A DNA stretch of 48,626 nt from an uncultured Sphingobacteriaceae bacterium (GCA_946480915.1 CAMLLO010000034.1:1-48626), one strand, 5' to 3'; positions 34,579 to 43,824 are shown, counted from the stretch's first letter. Notes: generated by a model from the sequence alone, not told the origin. A program made the numbers and translations.

Positions 34579-36894
34579 TTATTGAGCGATCAAGCTGTTT
34601 TTAAACAATACTCGTGCTTGTTTAGCAGCCTCAACCATAGAGATGAGGGCCTGTTTTGTTTCCGGCCATTTCCTGGTTTTCAGACCGCAATCGGGATTTA
34701 CCCAAAGATTTCGTGCAGGAAATATCGCTGCTGCTTTTTCCAGAAGGTCTACCATCTCTTCTGCTGACGGCACTCTCGGTGAATGGATATCATATACGCC
34801 CGGACCAATTTCGTTCGGATACTTAAAATCCGAAAAAGCTTCCAAAAGCTCCATTTGCGAACGTGAAGTTTCAATTGTAATCACATCTGCATCCATTGCC
34901 GCGATGTGTTCAATAATATCGTTAAACTCGCTGTAGCACATATGGGTATGAATCTGAGTTTTATCAGCCACTCCGCTTGCTGATATACGGAAGGCTTTGA
35001 CTGCCCAGTGAAGATAAGCCTGGTGATCTTTTTTAAGCAGCGGCAAACCCTCTCTGATTGCCGGTTCGTCGATTTGAATGATTTGTATTCCGGCTTTTTC
35101 TAATGCGACCACTTCATCTCGAATGGCCAAAGCTATTTGATTTGCAGTTTCAGAGCGCGGTTGATCATCTCTGACAAAGGACCATTGAAGAATGGTTACC
35201 GGTCCGGTAAGCATCCCTTTCATAAATCTTCGGGTATTCGCCTGTGCAAATCTGCTCCATTTAACGGTCATATCATTCGGGCGACTCACATCTCCATAAA
35301 TAACCGGTGGCTTAACACAACGACTGCCGTAGCTTTGAACCCATCCATTTTGGGTAAACAGAAAACCATCCAGCTGCTCTCCGAAATATTCAACCATATC
35401 GTTCCGTTCAAACTCGCCATGCACCAACACGTCCAGTCCAATTTCTTCCTGCCAGCGTATAGCTTCAATAGTTGCTGCAGCTATGGCTTTATCATACTGC
35501 TCCGACGTTAAATCGCCACGTTTGAGTTTTGCCCTTAACTGCCGGATATCATCTGTTTGCGGGAAAGAACCGATTGTTGTAGTGGGAAATAAAGGAAACT
35601 GAAACAGATCATGCTGAATTTTCTGACGAACAGAGAAGTTGCTCTCGCGGGAAGCGTGCTCATCAGTAATCGCCGAAATACGATCTTTAACTTCTGGTTT
35701 GTGAATACGCTTAGACAAACGGCGACTTTGAATAGCCTGTTTATTTATTTCCAGTAAGCTGTCATTCCCCCCAATGATTTGTTCCAGCTCGTGCACTTCA
35801 TTTAATTTCTGCCGGGCAAAAGCCATCCAGTTTTTAACCTCCTCTTCCATGCCGGTATCTAGATCAAGATCAAAAGGAGCATGAAGCAGAGAACAGCTCG
35901 GCGCAATCATGATCCGCTCCTTCCCTATCACATTTATCGCATCGCGAATCAGCTTTACTGACTGCTGATAATTGTTTTTCCATATATTTCTGCCGTCTAC
36001 TACGCCTAATGAGAGTGTCAGATTTTCCGGCACAATTTTAAGTATCGTTTCTAACTGATGAGGAGCCCTCACTAAATCAAGGTGAATAGCAGTAACGGGA
36101 AGGTTAACAACCCATTCTGCATTTTCATTTAAACCCTCAAAATACGTAGCGAGCAATATCTTAAGTCCGAGGCATTGCTTGTTGATTTCGCGATAAGCGT
36201 ACGCGAAAGCTTCTTTATCCTTCCCCGACAGATCGAGCGACAGGAAAGGTTCATCTAATTGCACCCATTCGGCGCCGTAGTTTTTCAATCCTTTTAACAA
36301 GTCGATGTACACCGGAAGCAGGCGTTTGATCAGGTCGATACGATTGAACCCTTCCTCCTTCTCTTTGCCAAGTAAAAGATAAGAAACAGGACCTATTAAC
36401 ACTGGTTTTGGCGCTTTTCCGAGGAACTGCTTTGCCGCGTTAAACTCGGCATACAGCTTTGTAGAAAACACTCTGAATGCCTGCCTAGCTTTAAATTCGG
36501 GCACGATGTAATGATAATTGGTATCAAACCATTTAGTCATTTCCATCGCCTTAATATCGAGGCCATCTTTCTGATATCCTCTTGCCATTGCAAAATAGAG
36601 ATCAATTTCGCTGTTCTCTTTTACTTCGGTAACAACCGGATTGTACCTTTCAGGGATTACTCCGAGGAGCAAAGACATGTCGAGCACCTGATCATAAAAG
36701 CTAAAGTCGTTACAGGGAATAAGATCGATTCCGGCTTCCTTCTGTTTTTGCCAGTTATCTTCTTTTAATTTCCTTGCGGTAGTCAGAAGATCTTCCTGAC
36801 CGGTTTTGCCTGACCAATACGATTCACAGGCTTTTTTGAGTTCACGGCGGGCACCCACACGAGGGTATCCCAGATTGTTTTTGAGCATACGCAT
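34579..36894 (-). CDS. metE: Cobalamin-independent methionine synthase
   Basis: MetE transfers a methyl group from 5-methyltetrahydropteroyl-triglutamate to homocysteine. The 771-residue protein is full length, with duplicated barrels: the N-terminal half starts LGYPRVGARRELKKACESYW and the catalytic half has TTTIGSFPQTDDIR. Zinc ligands are visible: His and Cys in IHTHMCYSEFN, Glu in IETSRS, and Cys in WVNPDCGLKTRKW. ATGs at 36894 and 36888 are both possible. Transcription is controlled by an upstream cobalamin riboswitch, which by known logic shuts metE off when vitamin B12 is plentiful and the B12-dependent MetH can work. Confidence 0.97.
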   Translation of the reverse strand: MRMLKNNLGYPRVGARRELKKACESYWSGKTGQEDLLTTARKLKEDNWQKQKEAGIDLIPCNDFSFYDQVLDMSLLLGVIPERYNPVVTEVKENSEIDLYFAMARGYQKDGLDIKAMEMTKWFDTNYHYIVPEFKARQAFRVFSTKLYAEFNAAKQFLGKAPKPVLIGPVSYLLLGKEKEEGFNRIDLIKRLLPVYIDLLKGLKNYGAEWVQLDEPFLSLDLSGKDKEAFAYAYREINKQCLGLKILLATYFEGLNENAEWVVNLPVTAIHLDLVRAPHQLETILKIVPENLTLSLGVVDGRNIWKNNYQQSVKLIRDAINVIGKERIMIAPSCSLLHAPFDLDLDTGMEEEVKNWMAFARQKLNEVHELEQIIGGNDSLLEINKQAIQSRRLSKRIHKPEVKDRISAITDEHASRESNFSVRQKIQHDLFQFPLFPTTTIGSFPQTDDIRQLRAKLKRGDLTSEQYDKAIAAATIEAIRWQEEIGLDVLVHGEFERNDMVEYFGEQLDGFLFTQNGWVQSYGSRCVKPPVIYGDVSRPNDMTVKWSRFAQANTRRFMKGMLTGPVTILQWSFVRDDQPRSETANQIALAIRDEVVALEKAGIQIIQIDEPAIREGLPLLKKDHQAYLHWAVKAFRISASGVADKTQIHTHMCYSEFNDIIEHIAAMDADVITIETSRSQMELLEAFSDFKYPNEIGPGVYDIHSPRVPSAEEMVDLLEKAAAIFPARNLWVNPDCGLKTRKWPETKQALISMVEAAKQARVLFKNSLIAQ

Positions 36895-36908
36895 AAAACT
36901 TTTGTTAA

Positions 36909-36929
36909 AACATTAATTGAATTAATGTT
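36909..36929 (-). promoter_or_regulatory. Palindrome just before metE, possible riboswitch expression platform
   Basis: AACATTAATT-G-AATTAATGTT is a perfect 21-base palindrome, ending 14 bases before the metE ATG; on the RNA a TTTTAA tract follows. It could be part of the switch, as a weak terminator or a site-masking hairpin. Confidence 0.4.
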
Positions 36930-37045
36930 CCTTACGGTTTTCGGTATGCTTTCGGGAAGAATTGTAATAAAAGGGAGAATAATGCAGGTAAATTCCGTGC
37001 ATTCTCATCTTTGACTACAGCTTTGTACGCGAAAGCATTGTCTGA

Positions 37046-37218
37046 CAGTGAGGCAAGTATCCTGGCTTGTAACGGTGTCATCGTCCTTCTCATTAACCTG
37101 GGGCTAACAATGGACGTGTTTGACAACACTTTTTTTTGTTACTTACAGTTGCGCGACAGCCCGTGATTTACACACGGTTCCTGTTTTAATTCTTCATTTC
37201 TGAAGAAACCTTACTGTT
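37046..37218 (-). ncRNA. Cobalamin riboswitch upstream of metE
   Basis: On the minus strand the aptamer shows the conserved order AGGAACCGTGTGTAAATC, then ACGGGCTGTCGCGCAACTGT, and finally the B12 box GCCAGGATACTTGCC (plus-strand 37052-37066), with a pairing 5' stem TTCTTCAGAAATGAAGAA. The 150-base distance from the box to metE holds a second hairpin region. Binding of adenosyl- or methylcobalamin should repress metE. Confidence 0.93.
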
Positions 37219-37241
37219 GAAATAAAGTAAAGAACTTTGGC

Positions 37242-37249
37242 CAAATATA
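37242..37249 (-). promoter_or_regulatory. -7 box of the metE riboswitch leader
   Basis: The minus strand reads TATATTTG, an exact TAnnTTTG match, placed about 25 bases before the aptamer. A leader of about 340 bases to metE follows. No -33 TTTG is clear. The remaining bases to 37424 show nothing else. Confidence 0.65.
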
Positions 37250-37424
37250 AATGATTGAATTAAGATTTAAGAAGTAAAAGAAATTGCTTGTGTGAGAGTG
37301 CGGGTGTTTGTATGATGAGTGAGGATGCTTATATGATAAATACCTGGCGTGGGTTTCTTTCTTAACGTTTCCTTCAGGCTTCCGCTAATAATTACTTATT
37401 TTACAATCACTAAACTTTATAATT

Positions 37425-38849
37425 ATGTCCTCATTGAAAAACATTCTGCTATTTTTTCTTACTGTCTTTTTCTTTAAAATCTCAGCTCAGGAACTGCCGA
37501 AAAATACTAGGTGGGAAGGAAAACTGGGTGGAATAAGATTAATATTAAAAATATCACTCGATAGTTTAACAAAGCCACAAAAAGCGGCATTCGACAGTCC
37601 GGACCAGGGAGGATTCGATTTACCAGTATCAAAACTAAAGATAAGCGAGGATAGCTTAGAGGCGTATTCTGCTGTTATCGGCGGAGGATTTTCGGGGAAA
37701 TTTAGTGCAGATAAATCTGCTATTGAAGGAGCATGGACGCAAAGAGGCAACCGCATTGCATTAATTCTGAAGCGTGTTAAAAACATTGAACCTCAGGCAT
37801 TAATAAGGCCGCAAATGCCAAAGGCTCCCTTTCCTTATAAGGAGGAAAAGCTGATTTATTTTAACACGAACAAGAGTATAAAATTCGGAGCTACATTAAC
37901 TCTGCCTGCCTCGAACAAGCCAGTTCCTGTAGCTATTTTGATTACAGGATCGGGACAGGAGGACAGAGATGAAAGCTTGTTTGGACACAAGTTATTTTGG
38001 GTAATCGCCGATCATTTAAGCAGGAATGGAATCGGGGTTCTTCGTGTTGATGACAGGGGAATCGGTGAAACAACAGGCGATGTATATTCTGCAACTTCGG
38101 CCGACTTTGCCAAAGATGTGCTTGCGGGAATAAGTTATTTAAAAACAAGGACAGAGATAAATCCTAAGCAAATTGGTTTAATTGGCCATAGTGAAGGAGG
38201 TATAATTGCTCCTTTAGCTGCAAATCAGTCTTCGGATGTAGCATTCATCATTTCTTTGGCGGGAGTTGGCATTAAAGGGAGTGAATTATTAAGAAAACAA
38301 CTGCAAGATTCCTATATCGGTCAGGGCCTGGATAAAGAAAGCGTATCGAATCTAAATCAATTAACGGATGTTTTGATTCAGTTAAACGAAGATTATTCAG
38401 ATGTAGAAGAGATTAAGAAGGCTTTTCCGGATGCTTTCGAAAAGTGGCGGAGTACACAATCTGACGACCTGCTTTTAAAGGCTAAACTTAAGGGCGAAGG
38501 CTCTGATAAAAACATAGCAGCACTGGCTTCGCGTATGTTTATGCCATGGATGAGGTATTTTATCAAATACGATCCTTCAACAACTCTTACAAAGTTAAAA
38601 ATACCTGTTTTGGTAATGAATGGAGAAAAGGATGTGCAGGTATCTGCATCTGAAAATCTTGCAGGATTCAAAAAATATTTAACATTGGCAGGAAACAAGG
38701 ACTTTAAAATTGTAAGCTTTCCTCGCTTGAATCACATGTTTCAAACGGCAAGTACCGGCAGAGCCGATGAATATGTGAAGATCGAAGAGACTATTGCTCC
38801 GGAAGCGCTAAAAGTGATGACAGATTGGATTAAGGAACGGATGAAGTAG
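37425..38849 (+). CDS. Secreted alpha/beta hydrolase
   Basis: A 474-residue protein with a signal peptide (to about residue 21, ending ISAQ), an N-terminal beta-sandwich domain (about 22-130) and an alpha/beta hydrolase domain (about 150-470). The nucleophile serine is in IGLIGHSEGGIIAPLAA; VRVDDRGIGETTG is seen earlier as VLRVDDRGIGETTGD; the acidic residue follows VLVMNGEKDVQV; the histidine is in LNHMFQ. The pattern fits serine peptidases/esterases of the prolyl-oligopeptidase-like DUF family. Substrate unknown; probably periplasmic. Confidence 0.88.
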   Translation: MSSLKNILLFFLTVFFFKISAQELPKNTRWEGKLGGIRLILKISLDSLTKPQKAAFDSPDQGGFDLPVSKLKISEDSLEAYSAVIGGGFSGKFSADKSAIEGAWTQRGNRIALILKRVKNIEPQALIRPQMPKAPFPYKEEKLIYFNTNKSIKFGATLTLPASNKPVPVAILITGSGQEDRDESLFGHKLFWVIADHLSRNGIGVLRVDDRGIGETTGDVYSATSADFAKDVLAGISYLKTRTEINPKQIGLIGHSEGGIIAPLAANQSSDVAFIISLAGVGIKGSELLRKQLQDSYIGQGLDKESVSNLNQLTDVLIQLNEDYSDVEEIKKAFPDAFEKWRSTQSDDLLLKAKLKGEGSDKNIAALASRMFMPWMRYFIKYDPSTTLTKLKIPVLVMNGEKDVQVSASENLAGFKKYLTLAGNKDFKIVSFPRLNHMFQTASTGRADEYVKIEETIAPEALKVMTDWIKERMK

Positions 38850-39023
38850 ATAATCAAGTCGGATAACCTTCGCAATACCCCTAAAACACCTTCCCCCGGT
38901 CGAGGCCATGATTGAAGAGTTTCTTAAAAATGATTACCTATTTGTTATATCATAAATTGAACGAAACGCTATCCTAAGCCATATTTTAGCCATCTGCGAT
39001 GTGGATTTGCAACATTTTTTCGT

Positions 39024-39031
39024 TATTTTTG
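39024..39031 (+). promoter_or_regulatory. -7 box before the PAS protein gene
   Basis: TATTTTTG matches TAnnTTTG exactly, 10 bases before the ATG at 39042. A TTTG at 39006 is too close to be the -33 element. Confidence 0.5.
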
Positions 39032-39041
39032 TTATTAAATT

Positions 39042-39437
39042 ATGGAAAAGCGCGCAGTACTTGAAAAGCTACATGAACAAATGATAGCCGAAATACAAGA
39101 TTATGCTATTATACTGCTCGATCTTGACGGTACTATTTTAACATGGAATAAAGGAGCCGAAAAGATAAAGGGTTATAAAGAAGAAGAGATATTAGGACAA
39201 AACTTCAGGTTATTTTATTTACCCCAGGACAGACAAGCTGGTTTACCCGAACAATTAATCGAGCAGGCAAAGAAAGAGGGTCGGGCAAGGCACATCGGCC
39301 GACGAGTAAAAAAAGGAGGAGCCATATTTTGGGGTAGTATTCTTATCACCGCCCTTCATGATGATAATAATGAAGTAATCGGCTTCACCAAACTAACAAG
39401 AGAAATAGACGATAATCCATTCAATAATTTCAACTAG
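39042..39437 (+). CDS. Stand-alone PAS domain protein
   Basis: A 131-residue cytoplasmic protein made almost entirely of one PAS domain: DYAIILLDLDGTILTWNKGA, then AEKIKGYKEEEILGQNFRLF, GRRVKKGGAIFWGSILITAL and DDNNEVIGFTKLTRE. The last motif (GFTKLTRDI) is characteristic of PAS domains preceding histidine kinases, but here no kinase follows. It may be a sensory module acting in trans, or a truncated kinase. It converges on an alpha/beta hydrolase gene. Confidence 0.9.
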   Translation: MEKRAVLEKLHEQMIAEIQDYAIILLDLDGTILTWNKGAEKIKGYKEEEILGQNFRLFYLPQDRQAGLPEQLIEQAKKEGRARHIGRRVKKGGAIFWGSILITALHDDNNEVIGFTKLTREIDDNPFNNFN

Positions 39438-39541
39438 CCCAGGGTTTGATCCGGATGACTTTTTCGTTGTAAGTGTTTTGCGAAACTCTTTCAATACAGG
39501 CTGAATCTGAGTTTAAGGAGCAAATCAAAAAAAGCAGCGAG

Positions 39542-39555
39542 CATAAGCGCTTATG
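39542..39555. repeat. Perfect 14-base palindrome
   Basis: CATAAGCGCTTATG is self-complementary and ends 1 base from the stop of the hydrolase gene that lies on the other strand. Without a loop it is a possible protein-binding site; it could also act as a weak terminator for the converging genes. Confidence 0.4.
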
Positions 39556-39556
39556 T

Positions 39557-40102
39557 TCATAATGACCTAATATCCAAAGCTACTGCGGCCAGGTTATTAT
39601 CGAGTTGATGCCCGCCTTTTGCTATTTGCCGTAAAGTTGCATCTGACAACTTTTGTCCATAGGTATCAAGATGTGTAAATGGCACCTCTTCATCATCCAC
39701 ACTATGATAAAGAAAAACCGGGACATTTTCGGGGAGTCTTTCAGCAAAACCATCCTGCAATTTTAGACCCTGTACCCAATCCTCCTCTCCCATCCAAAAT
39801 GGAGTGGAGATAAGAAAAATCCCCCGGATCACTTTGGTAATTTTATTTTCGGAGAGGTATTTTAATAATAATGAAGCTCCTAAAGAATGGCCAACTAAAA
39901 ATGCATCATCCTTAATCATATCAATTTCTTTTCCGATTTGCTGCGGCCACCCGAAATCAGAAAGGGTTTCGTCGGAGAGCATTCGAGGATAGCGAACCTC
40001 ATAACCTTCACCTAATGCATCCTGTAATGAAGTCACTAATTTTGAATCTGCTTCATAGCCCCCTTCACCACCACCCTGTATAAATATTACTAGTTTTTTC
40101 AT
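39557..40102 (-). CDS. RBBP9/YdeN-type alpha/beta hydrolase
   Basis: A 181-residue small serine hydrolase. The nucleophile elbow is VGHSLGASLLLKYL, the acidic residue is likely in YHSVDDEEVPF and the histidine in GGHQLDNNL. The N-terminal IFIQGGGEGGY replaces the usual HG oxyanion motif. Length and motifs fit the RBBP9/YdeN family, whose cellular role is poorly known. Monocistronic; the PL9-type gene lies downstream of its start on the same strand. Confidence 0.88.
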   Translation of the reverse strand: MKKLVIFIQGGGEGGYEADSKLVTSLQDALGEGYEVRYPRMLSDETLSDFGWPQQIGKEIDMIKDDAFLVGHSLGASLLLKYLSENKITKVIRGIFLISTPFWMGEEDWVQGLKLQDGFAERLPENVPVFLYHSVDDEEVPFTHLDTYGQKLSDATLRQIAKGGHQLDNNLAAVALDIRSL

Positions 40103-40257
40103 AACTGAATATCACGGTTTGATTTGTAACTAAATTTGGCTTTCAAATAAAAAGTGACCATGCATATTTGTATCGGCGGCTTCATAGTGATCATAACACA
40201 GTCTTAAACATAACCCAACCTAAAATTCTGTCGATATTGATTAATTAAGAGAGAGAA

Positions 40258-41148
40258 TTAATAGATTCTTGTAAATAAGCCCGCACCATTTCCGGTACCA
40301 CCGCTTCCGGTAATGGTAATATGGCCTGTATTACCATTACCATCATATCCCCATGCTTTGTTGTAATTAGCGGTGCAGTTGGTTACGGTATGAGGAACAG
40401 ACTGTCCGGCGCTTCCAAGCTTAAATCCGTTCCCGTCTCCATTGGTTCCGTAACCGTTGTTGGTTGCAGTACAATTGGTAATGGTTACTGTATAAGGTTG
40501 GCCATACAGATCCCAGCCGTCATCAGAATTGTGGTTGGCTGTACAATGGTCGAATTTATTTCCAGATCCGGCGCTTAGCTTACAAGCAAATCCATCAGCA
40601 TTCTCTCCGCCATTTGCTGTATCATAGTTTTCATTCGAGGTGCAATAGCTAACGTTGTTGTGATGTGATCCATTGTATATTTGGAGCCCTGAATCCTTGT
40701 TGTTAAGGGTTTTAACATTGTAAACATAATTATACCCGCCGGTTTGAAATACGAGGCCGCAATCCGGTGAGTTTTTAATCGTCATGTTGGTAATGTTCCA
40801 GTAACTTCCGTTTACCTTAACACCCCAGCCTGATGAAATACCTGAACAATCTAAAACACCGCCTGTAAAATTGATTTTTGACGTGGATGTACCACTGTTT
40901 AGGCATTGAAGGGTGCTTGTTAGTTTAATAGTTCCGCTTACGGTAATAATGTCTCCTGCTTTTGCATTCGAAATAGCCGTTTTTAATGCAGATTCGGTAG
41001 TCACTGTTACGCTGGCTTGAATTTGTGCTGCATTTTTAGCATTTGAGGAAGTAGCCTCTTCCGCTGTTGCGAGACTTACATTGTTTTCTTTTTTGCATGC
41101 AATGGCTGCAATGCCCATAATAAAAACGAAGATTTTTAGATTTTTCAT
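40258..41148 (-). CDS. PL9-type pectate lyase, beta-helix lipoprotein
   Basis: A 296-residue lipoprotein (lipobox AIAC, Cys18, then Lys-Lys-Glu). After a variable linker, about 50-290 form a right-handed parallel beta-helix with repeated asparagines. The PL9 active-site region is visible: ENADGFACKLSAGSGNKFDH, which includes the proposed catalytic Lys, and NHNSDDGWDLYG with the calcium-binding acids. It would cut polygalacturonate by beta-elimination, probably on the cell surface. It is shorter than typical PL9 enzymes. It diverges from the second GH16-like gene. Confidence 0.85.
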   Translation of the reverse strand: MKNLKIFVFIMGIAAIACKKENNVSLATAEEATSSNAKNAAQIQASVTVTTESALKTAISNAKAGDIITVSGTIKLTSTLQCLNSGTSTSKINFTGGVLDCSGISSGWGVKVNGSYWNITNMTIKNSPDCGLVFQTGGYNYVYNVKTLNNKDSGLQIYNGSHHNNVSYCTSNENYDTANGGENADGFACKLSAGSGNKFDHCTANHNSDDGWDLYGQPYTVTITNCTATNNGYGTNGDGNGFKLGSAGQSVPHTVTNCTANYNKAWGYDGNGNTGHITITGSGGTGNGAGLFTRIY

Positions 41149-41584
41149 TGTAGTAATTAGTTTTTCTAAAAGGTTTGTAGACAGAAAGATAGAATTGGGT
41201 TAGTAGCTCAATGTTACGTTTTTCAAACTTAATCTAAAAGAAATGCGAGGACATAAATCGCGCAATCGATACCGGGATCGATTGCAAAAAGAAAAATATA
41301 AATTTATTGTCGACAGCTCTTCCCAAAACGAAGCGTATCCGCGAATCTTTATTCTCATGTAAGATTTTCTTTGATTAGCCTTTGGCATTCGGGGAGGTTC
41401 CAGCCCCGAAGAATTGTTCGATAATGGGCAAAGAATTTGTAATTTCTGTAGTCCAGGATCTCCCCTAAAAAAGCTGAATTTACCCCCGCCTTCACTCCCT
41501 TATTTGTGCGTGATTTGCATCAATTTAGTTCCTCTGTCTGCGATTTAGAGGGAAGCTACCTATTAACTAAATAATTATAAAACT
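41149..41584. promoter_or_regulatory. Divergent control region of the PL9 and GH16-like genes (436 bases)
   Basis: No gene is present. Three inverted repeats stand out: GCAATCGAT-ACCGGG-ATCGATTGC at 41262-41285 (perfect 9-base arms), TTCGGGG/CCCCGAA at 41388-41410, and TTCCTCT/AGAGGGAA at 41529-41554 with one bulge, in the leader of the GH16-like gene. One or more may be operators. No clean -7 box was found. Confidence 0.45.
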
Positions 41585-42409
41585 ATGCAAAAATGTAAAT
41601 TCACTTTCGTTGCGTTGTTATGCATTGCAATGATCACTTCATGTAAAAAAGAAAGTGCCCAGGAAGCCAGCGACGCTGTTTCTGTGCCTCAAAAAGGTTC
41701 CGCAAAAACACTTGTTTCGTGGCAGACTGTAATCCCTGCAAGCTCTTTTAGTTCGTTTGGTACTTACTGGAACAATCTGTATCCCTGGGGATCTGACCAT
41801 AATGGAACGGCACGTATGAGAACTGAAAATATTTCGGTTTCCGCTGGTGTCCTTACATTTACAAGTACACCAACCTCCGGTGTAGGAAACAGTAACAAAG
41901 ACCCTTTTTTACCAATACATTACTATTCAGGAGCAGTTCACGCTAAGGCGATACCTGTAGTTAATGACACTTATCCAAAATGGAGATTTTCTGCCGAGGT
42001 GCAAAGTCCTTCCCAAAGAGGCACCTGGCCGGCATGGTGGATCACCGGGGCGGATTCATGGCCACCAGAAGCCGATATCATGGAATTTAAAGGCAGCACT
42101 ACTACCTGGACAAACACTTACAAAAACACCAGTGGTGGCTGGTCTAGCCAGGGGCACGTAATTTCGAGTCCGGCAAACTGGCACACTTACACCGCTTATC
42201 TTACCAAAATCAACGCTACCGATGTTAAAGTTGAGTACTGGATAGATGGCACTTTAAAAGCCACTCACACCGGGGCAAATTTTGTGGGCAAACGTTTTAA
42301 TATTATTCTCAACTATCAAATGGAAGGATCGTCCGGCTCTCCAGGTCCCACCGGAACAACTTACATGAGAATGAGAAACGTTGTTGTTCAAAAGAGCGCA
42401 ACATTATAA
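41585..42409 (+). CDS. GH16-like glycoside hydrolase, lipoprotein (paralogue 2)
   Basis: A 274-residue lipoprotein: lipobox MITSC, Cys20, then Lys-Lys-Glu. The catalytic E-x-D-x-x-E pattern is Glu162, Asp164, Glu167 in WPPEADIMEFKG, following GTWPAWWITG. As in the paralogue at 33636, the residue after the first Glu is small (Ala), unlike classical GH16. Other shared stretches are NLYPWGSDHNGTARM and YQMEGSSGSPGPT. The two are clearly duplicated but diverged; they may differ in substrate. The neighbouring pectate lyase gene points to plant polysaccharides. Confidence 0.83.
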   Translation: MQKCKFTFVALLCIAMITSCKKESAQEASDAVSVPQKGSAKTLVSWQTVIPASSFSSFGTYWNNLYPWGSDHNGTARMRTENISVSAGVLTFTSTPTSGVGNSNKDPFLPIHYYSGAVHAKAIPVVNDTYPKWRFSAEVQSPSQRGTWPAWWITGADSWPPEADIMEFKGSTTTWTNTYKNTSGGWSSQGHVISSPANWHTYTAYLTKINATDVKVEYWIDGTLKATHTGANFVGKRFNIILNYQMEGSSGSPGPTGTTYMRMRNVVVQKSATL

Positions 42410-42458
42410 GCAACTAAAGATAAAAGCTTCCCTTCTTTCCGATGGAAATTGGAACAAT

Positions 42459-42502
42459 AAACCAGTAAAGCCTTGTATAGAGCTTTGCTGGTTTCATTTT
42501 TT
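42459..42502 (+). terminator. Terminator after the second GH16-like gene
   Basis: AAACCAGTAAAGC and GCTTTGCTGGTTT form a stem with one mismatch and a 10-base loop, followed by CATTTTTT. Confidence 0.85.
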
Positions 42503-42839
42503 AGGCCGGGCAGAGATATACCGTCTATACAATGCCATGTTACTTCTATTGTTAGTACCTAGAATCTAACCCCTTTTTCCCGCTTCATGCTTCTGTAAAT
42601 TCTCAAAATCTTCCCAAAGGCATATCAGGGGAATTTTCTTCCGGTGGTGGTAAGCCGAAATGTGTGATATACTAACTCTTAACAAGCTGTGCATCCGCAA
42701 GCTCGCCGAAAACACGAACTAAGGCGGCCTGGAAAATTTAGGGAATGAGAATTTAATTCACATCCCAATACAACTCTTGAATATCATGAACAAGGAAGAA
42801 ATAACAGCGTTGCTAGAATCATAATCTTGCGAAATATTT
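42503..42839 (+). pseudogene. Gap with a possible short gene remnant (42654-42824)
   Basis: In one plus-strand frame, 42660-42722 reads MCDILTLNKLCIRKLAENTN and a stop, then the same frame continues to 42824 (GGLENLGNENLIHIPIQLLN and a short tail). A single internal stop could mark a decayed gene. No family is recognised and the length is short, so chance is possible. The rest of the gap is empty. Confidence 0.25.
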
Positions 42840-43721
42840 ATGAAAAGAATCCTATTTTCTTTTGAAACTGGCTTACTTTATCTTATTTCTCTATTGCCTT
42901 TCAGGGTTATATACGTAATATCTGATTCGCTGTGTTTTATCCTGTTCTATCTGTTTAAATATCGGAAGACTGTGGTTTATGATAATCTTAGAAAATCTTT
43001 TCCAGAAAAAACAAGGTCCGAGATAAATGTTATTGCAAAAGGATTTTATCACTTTTTATGCGATCAGATATTGGAATCGGTAAAGATGCTTACTATTTCC
43101 AAACAAACGGTAAAGAAGCGTTTTAAGTTAAATAATATTGAAGAAGTTACCCATCATTTTGAGAACAACAAATCGGTAATTGCAGTAACCGGGCACTATG
43201 GTAATTGGGAGTGGGGAAGTTTAATTATTTCGATTTTTTCGATTTTAGTTCCGCAGCCGGTGATTATAATTTATAAACCAATTAGTGATAAGCGGTTTGA
43301 ACAGCTGGTAAATAAAATGAGAAGTAAGTTTAACGCCTCGCTTGTCCCCATGAAAAGTACATTGAGAAAGATCGTAGAATACAAAGATAAACTGTACGTG
43401 GCGGTTATGGTGAGTGACCAAACACCCGCCAAATCGGAAATAAAATATTTTACGCAATTTATGAATCAGCGTACGCCGGTTTTTCAAGGTATAGAGAAAC
43501 TGGCTAAGATGACTAAAGATCCTGTAGTTTACTGTCACATCAACCGCTCTAAACGCGGGTATTATGATTGTACTTTTGAAACTTTATTCGATAGGCCTGA
43601 ACTTACGGCCGAAAAAGAGATAACGAATACCTATACCAGAAAACTGGAAGAGAAAATTCGTGAAAAACCAGAACTTTGGTTGTGGTCTCACAGAAGGTGG
43701 AAGTATAGTGTAGAAGCATGA
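42840..43721 (+). CDS. Lipid A biosynthesis acyltransferase (LpxL/HtrB family)
   Basis: A 293-residue inner-membrane enzyme that adds a secondary acyl chain to lipid A or a related lipid. The N-terminal hydrophobic helix (about 10-40, LLYLISLLPFRVIYVISDSL) anchors it. The catalytic HxxxxD/E motif is GHYGNWEWG (His plus Glu), followed by VSDQTPA and the C-terminal PELWLWSHRRWK. Length is typical. It is monocistronic here; other lpx genes are absent. Stand-alone copies in Bacteroidota also act on non-lipid-A acceptors, so the exact acceptor is unproven. Confidence 0.92.
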   Translation: MKRILFSFETGLLYLISLLPFRVIYVISDSLCFILFYLFKYRKTVVYDNLRKSFPEKTRSEINVIAKGFYHFLCDQILESVKMLTISKQTVKKRFKLNNIEEVTHHFENNKSVIAVTGHYGNWEWGSLIISIFSILVPQPVIIIYKPISDKRFEQLVNKMRSKFNASLVPMKSTLRKIVEYKDKLYVAVMVSDQTPAKSEIKYFTQFMNQRTPVFQGIEKLAKMTKDPVVYCHINRSKRGYYDCTFETLFDRPELTAEKEITNTYTRKLEEKIREKPELWLWSHRRWKYSVEA

Positions 43722-43824
43722 AAGAGGAGCCTTTACAGATTAATAAACACTGAATAAGAAGCGCTGCGCTGAACTTTTTATTCAGAAAGCCTGTTGTTTA
43801 ATGTTTGGGAATGAATTTAAGGTT

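Noticed and set aside
36932..37129. Minus-strand frame of 65 codons before metE
   Set aside because: It is the cobalamin riboswitch, including the B12 box.
38911..38958. Small peptide frame MIEEFLKNDYLFVIS
   Set aside because: Only 15 codons, no promoter or start signal; likely chance.
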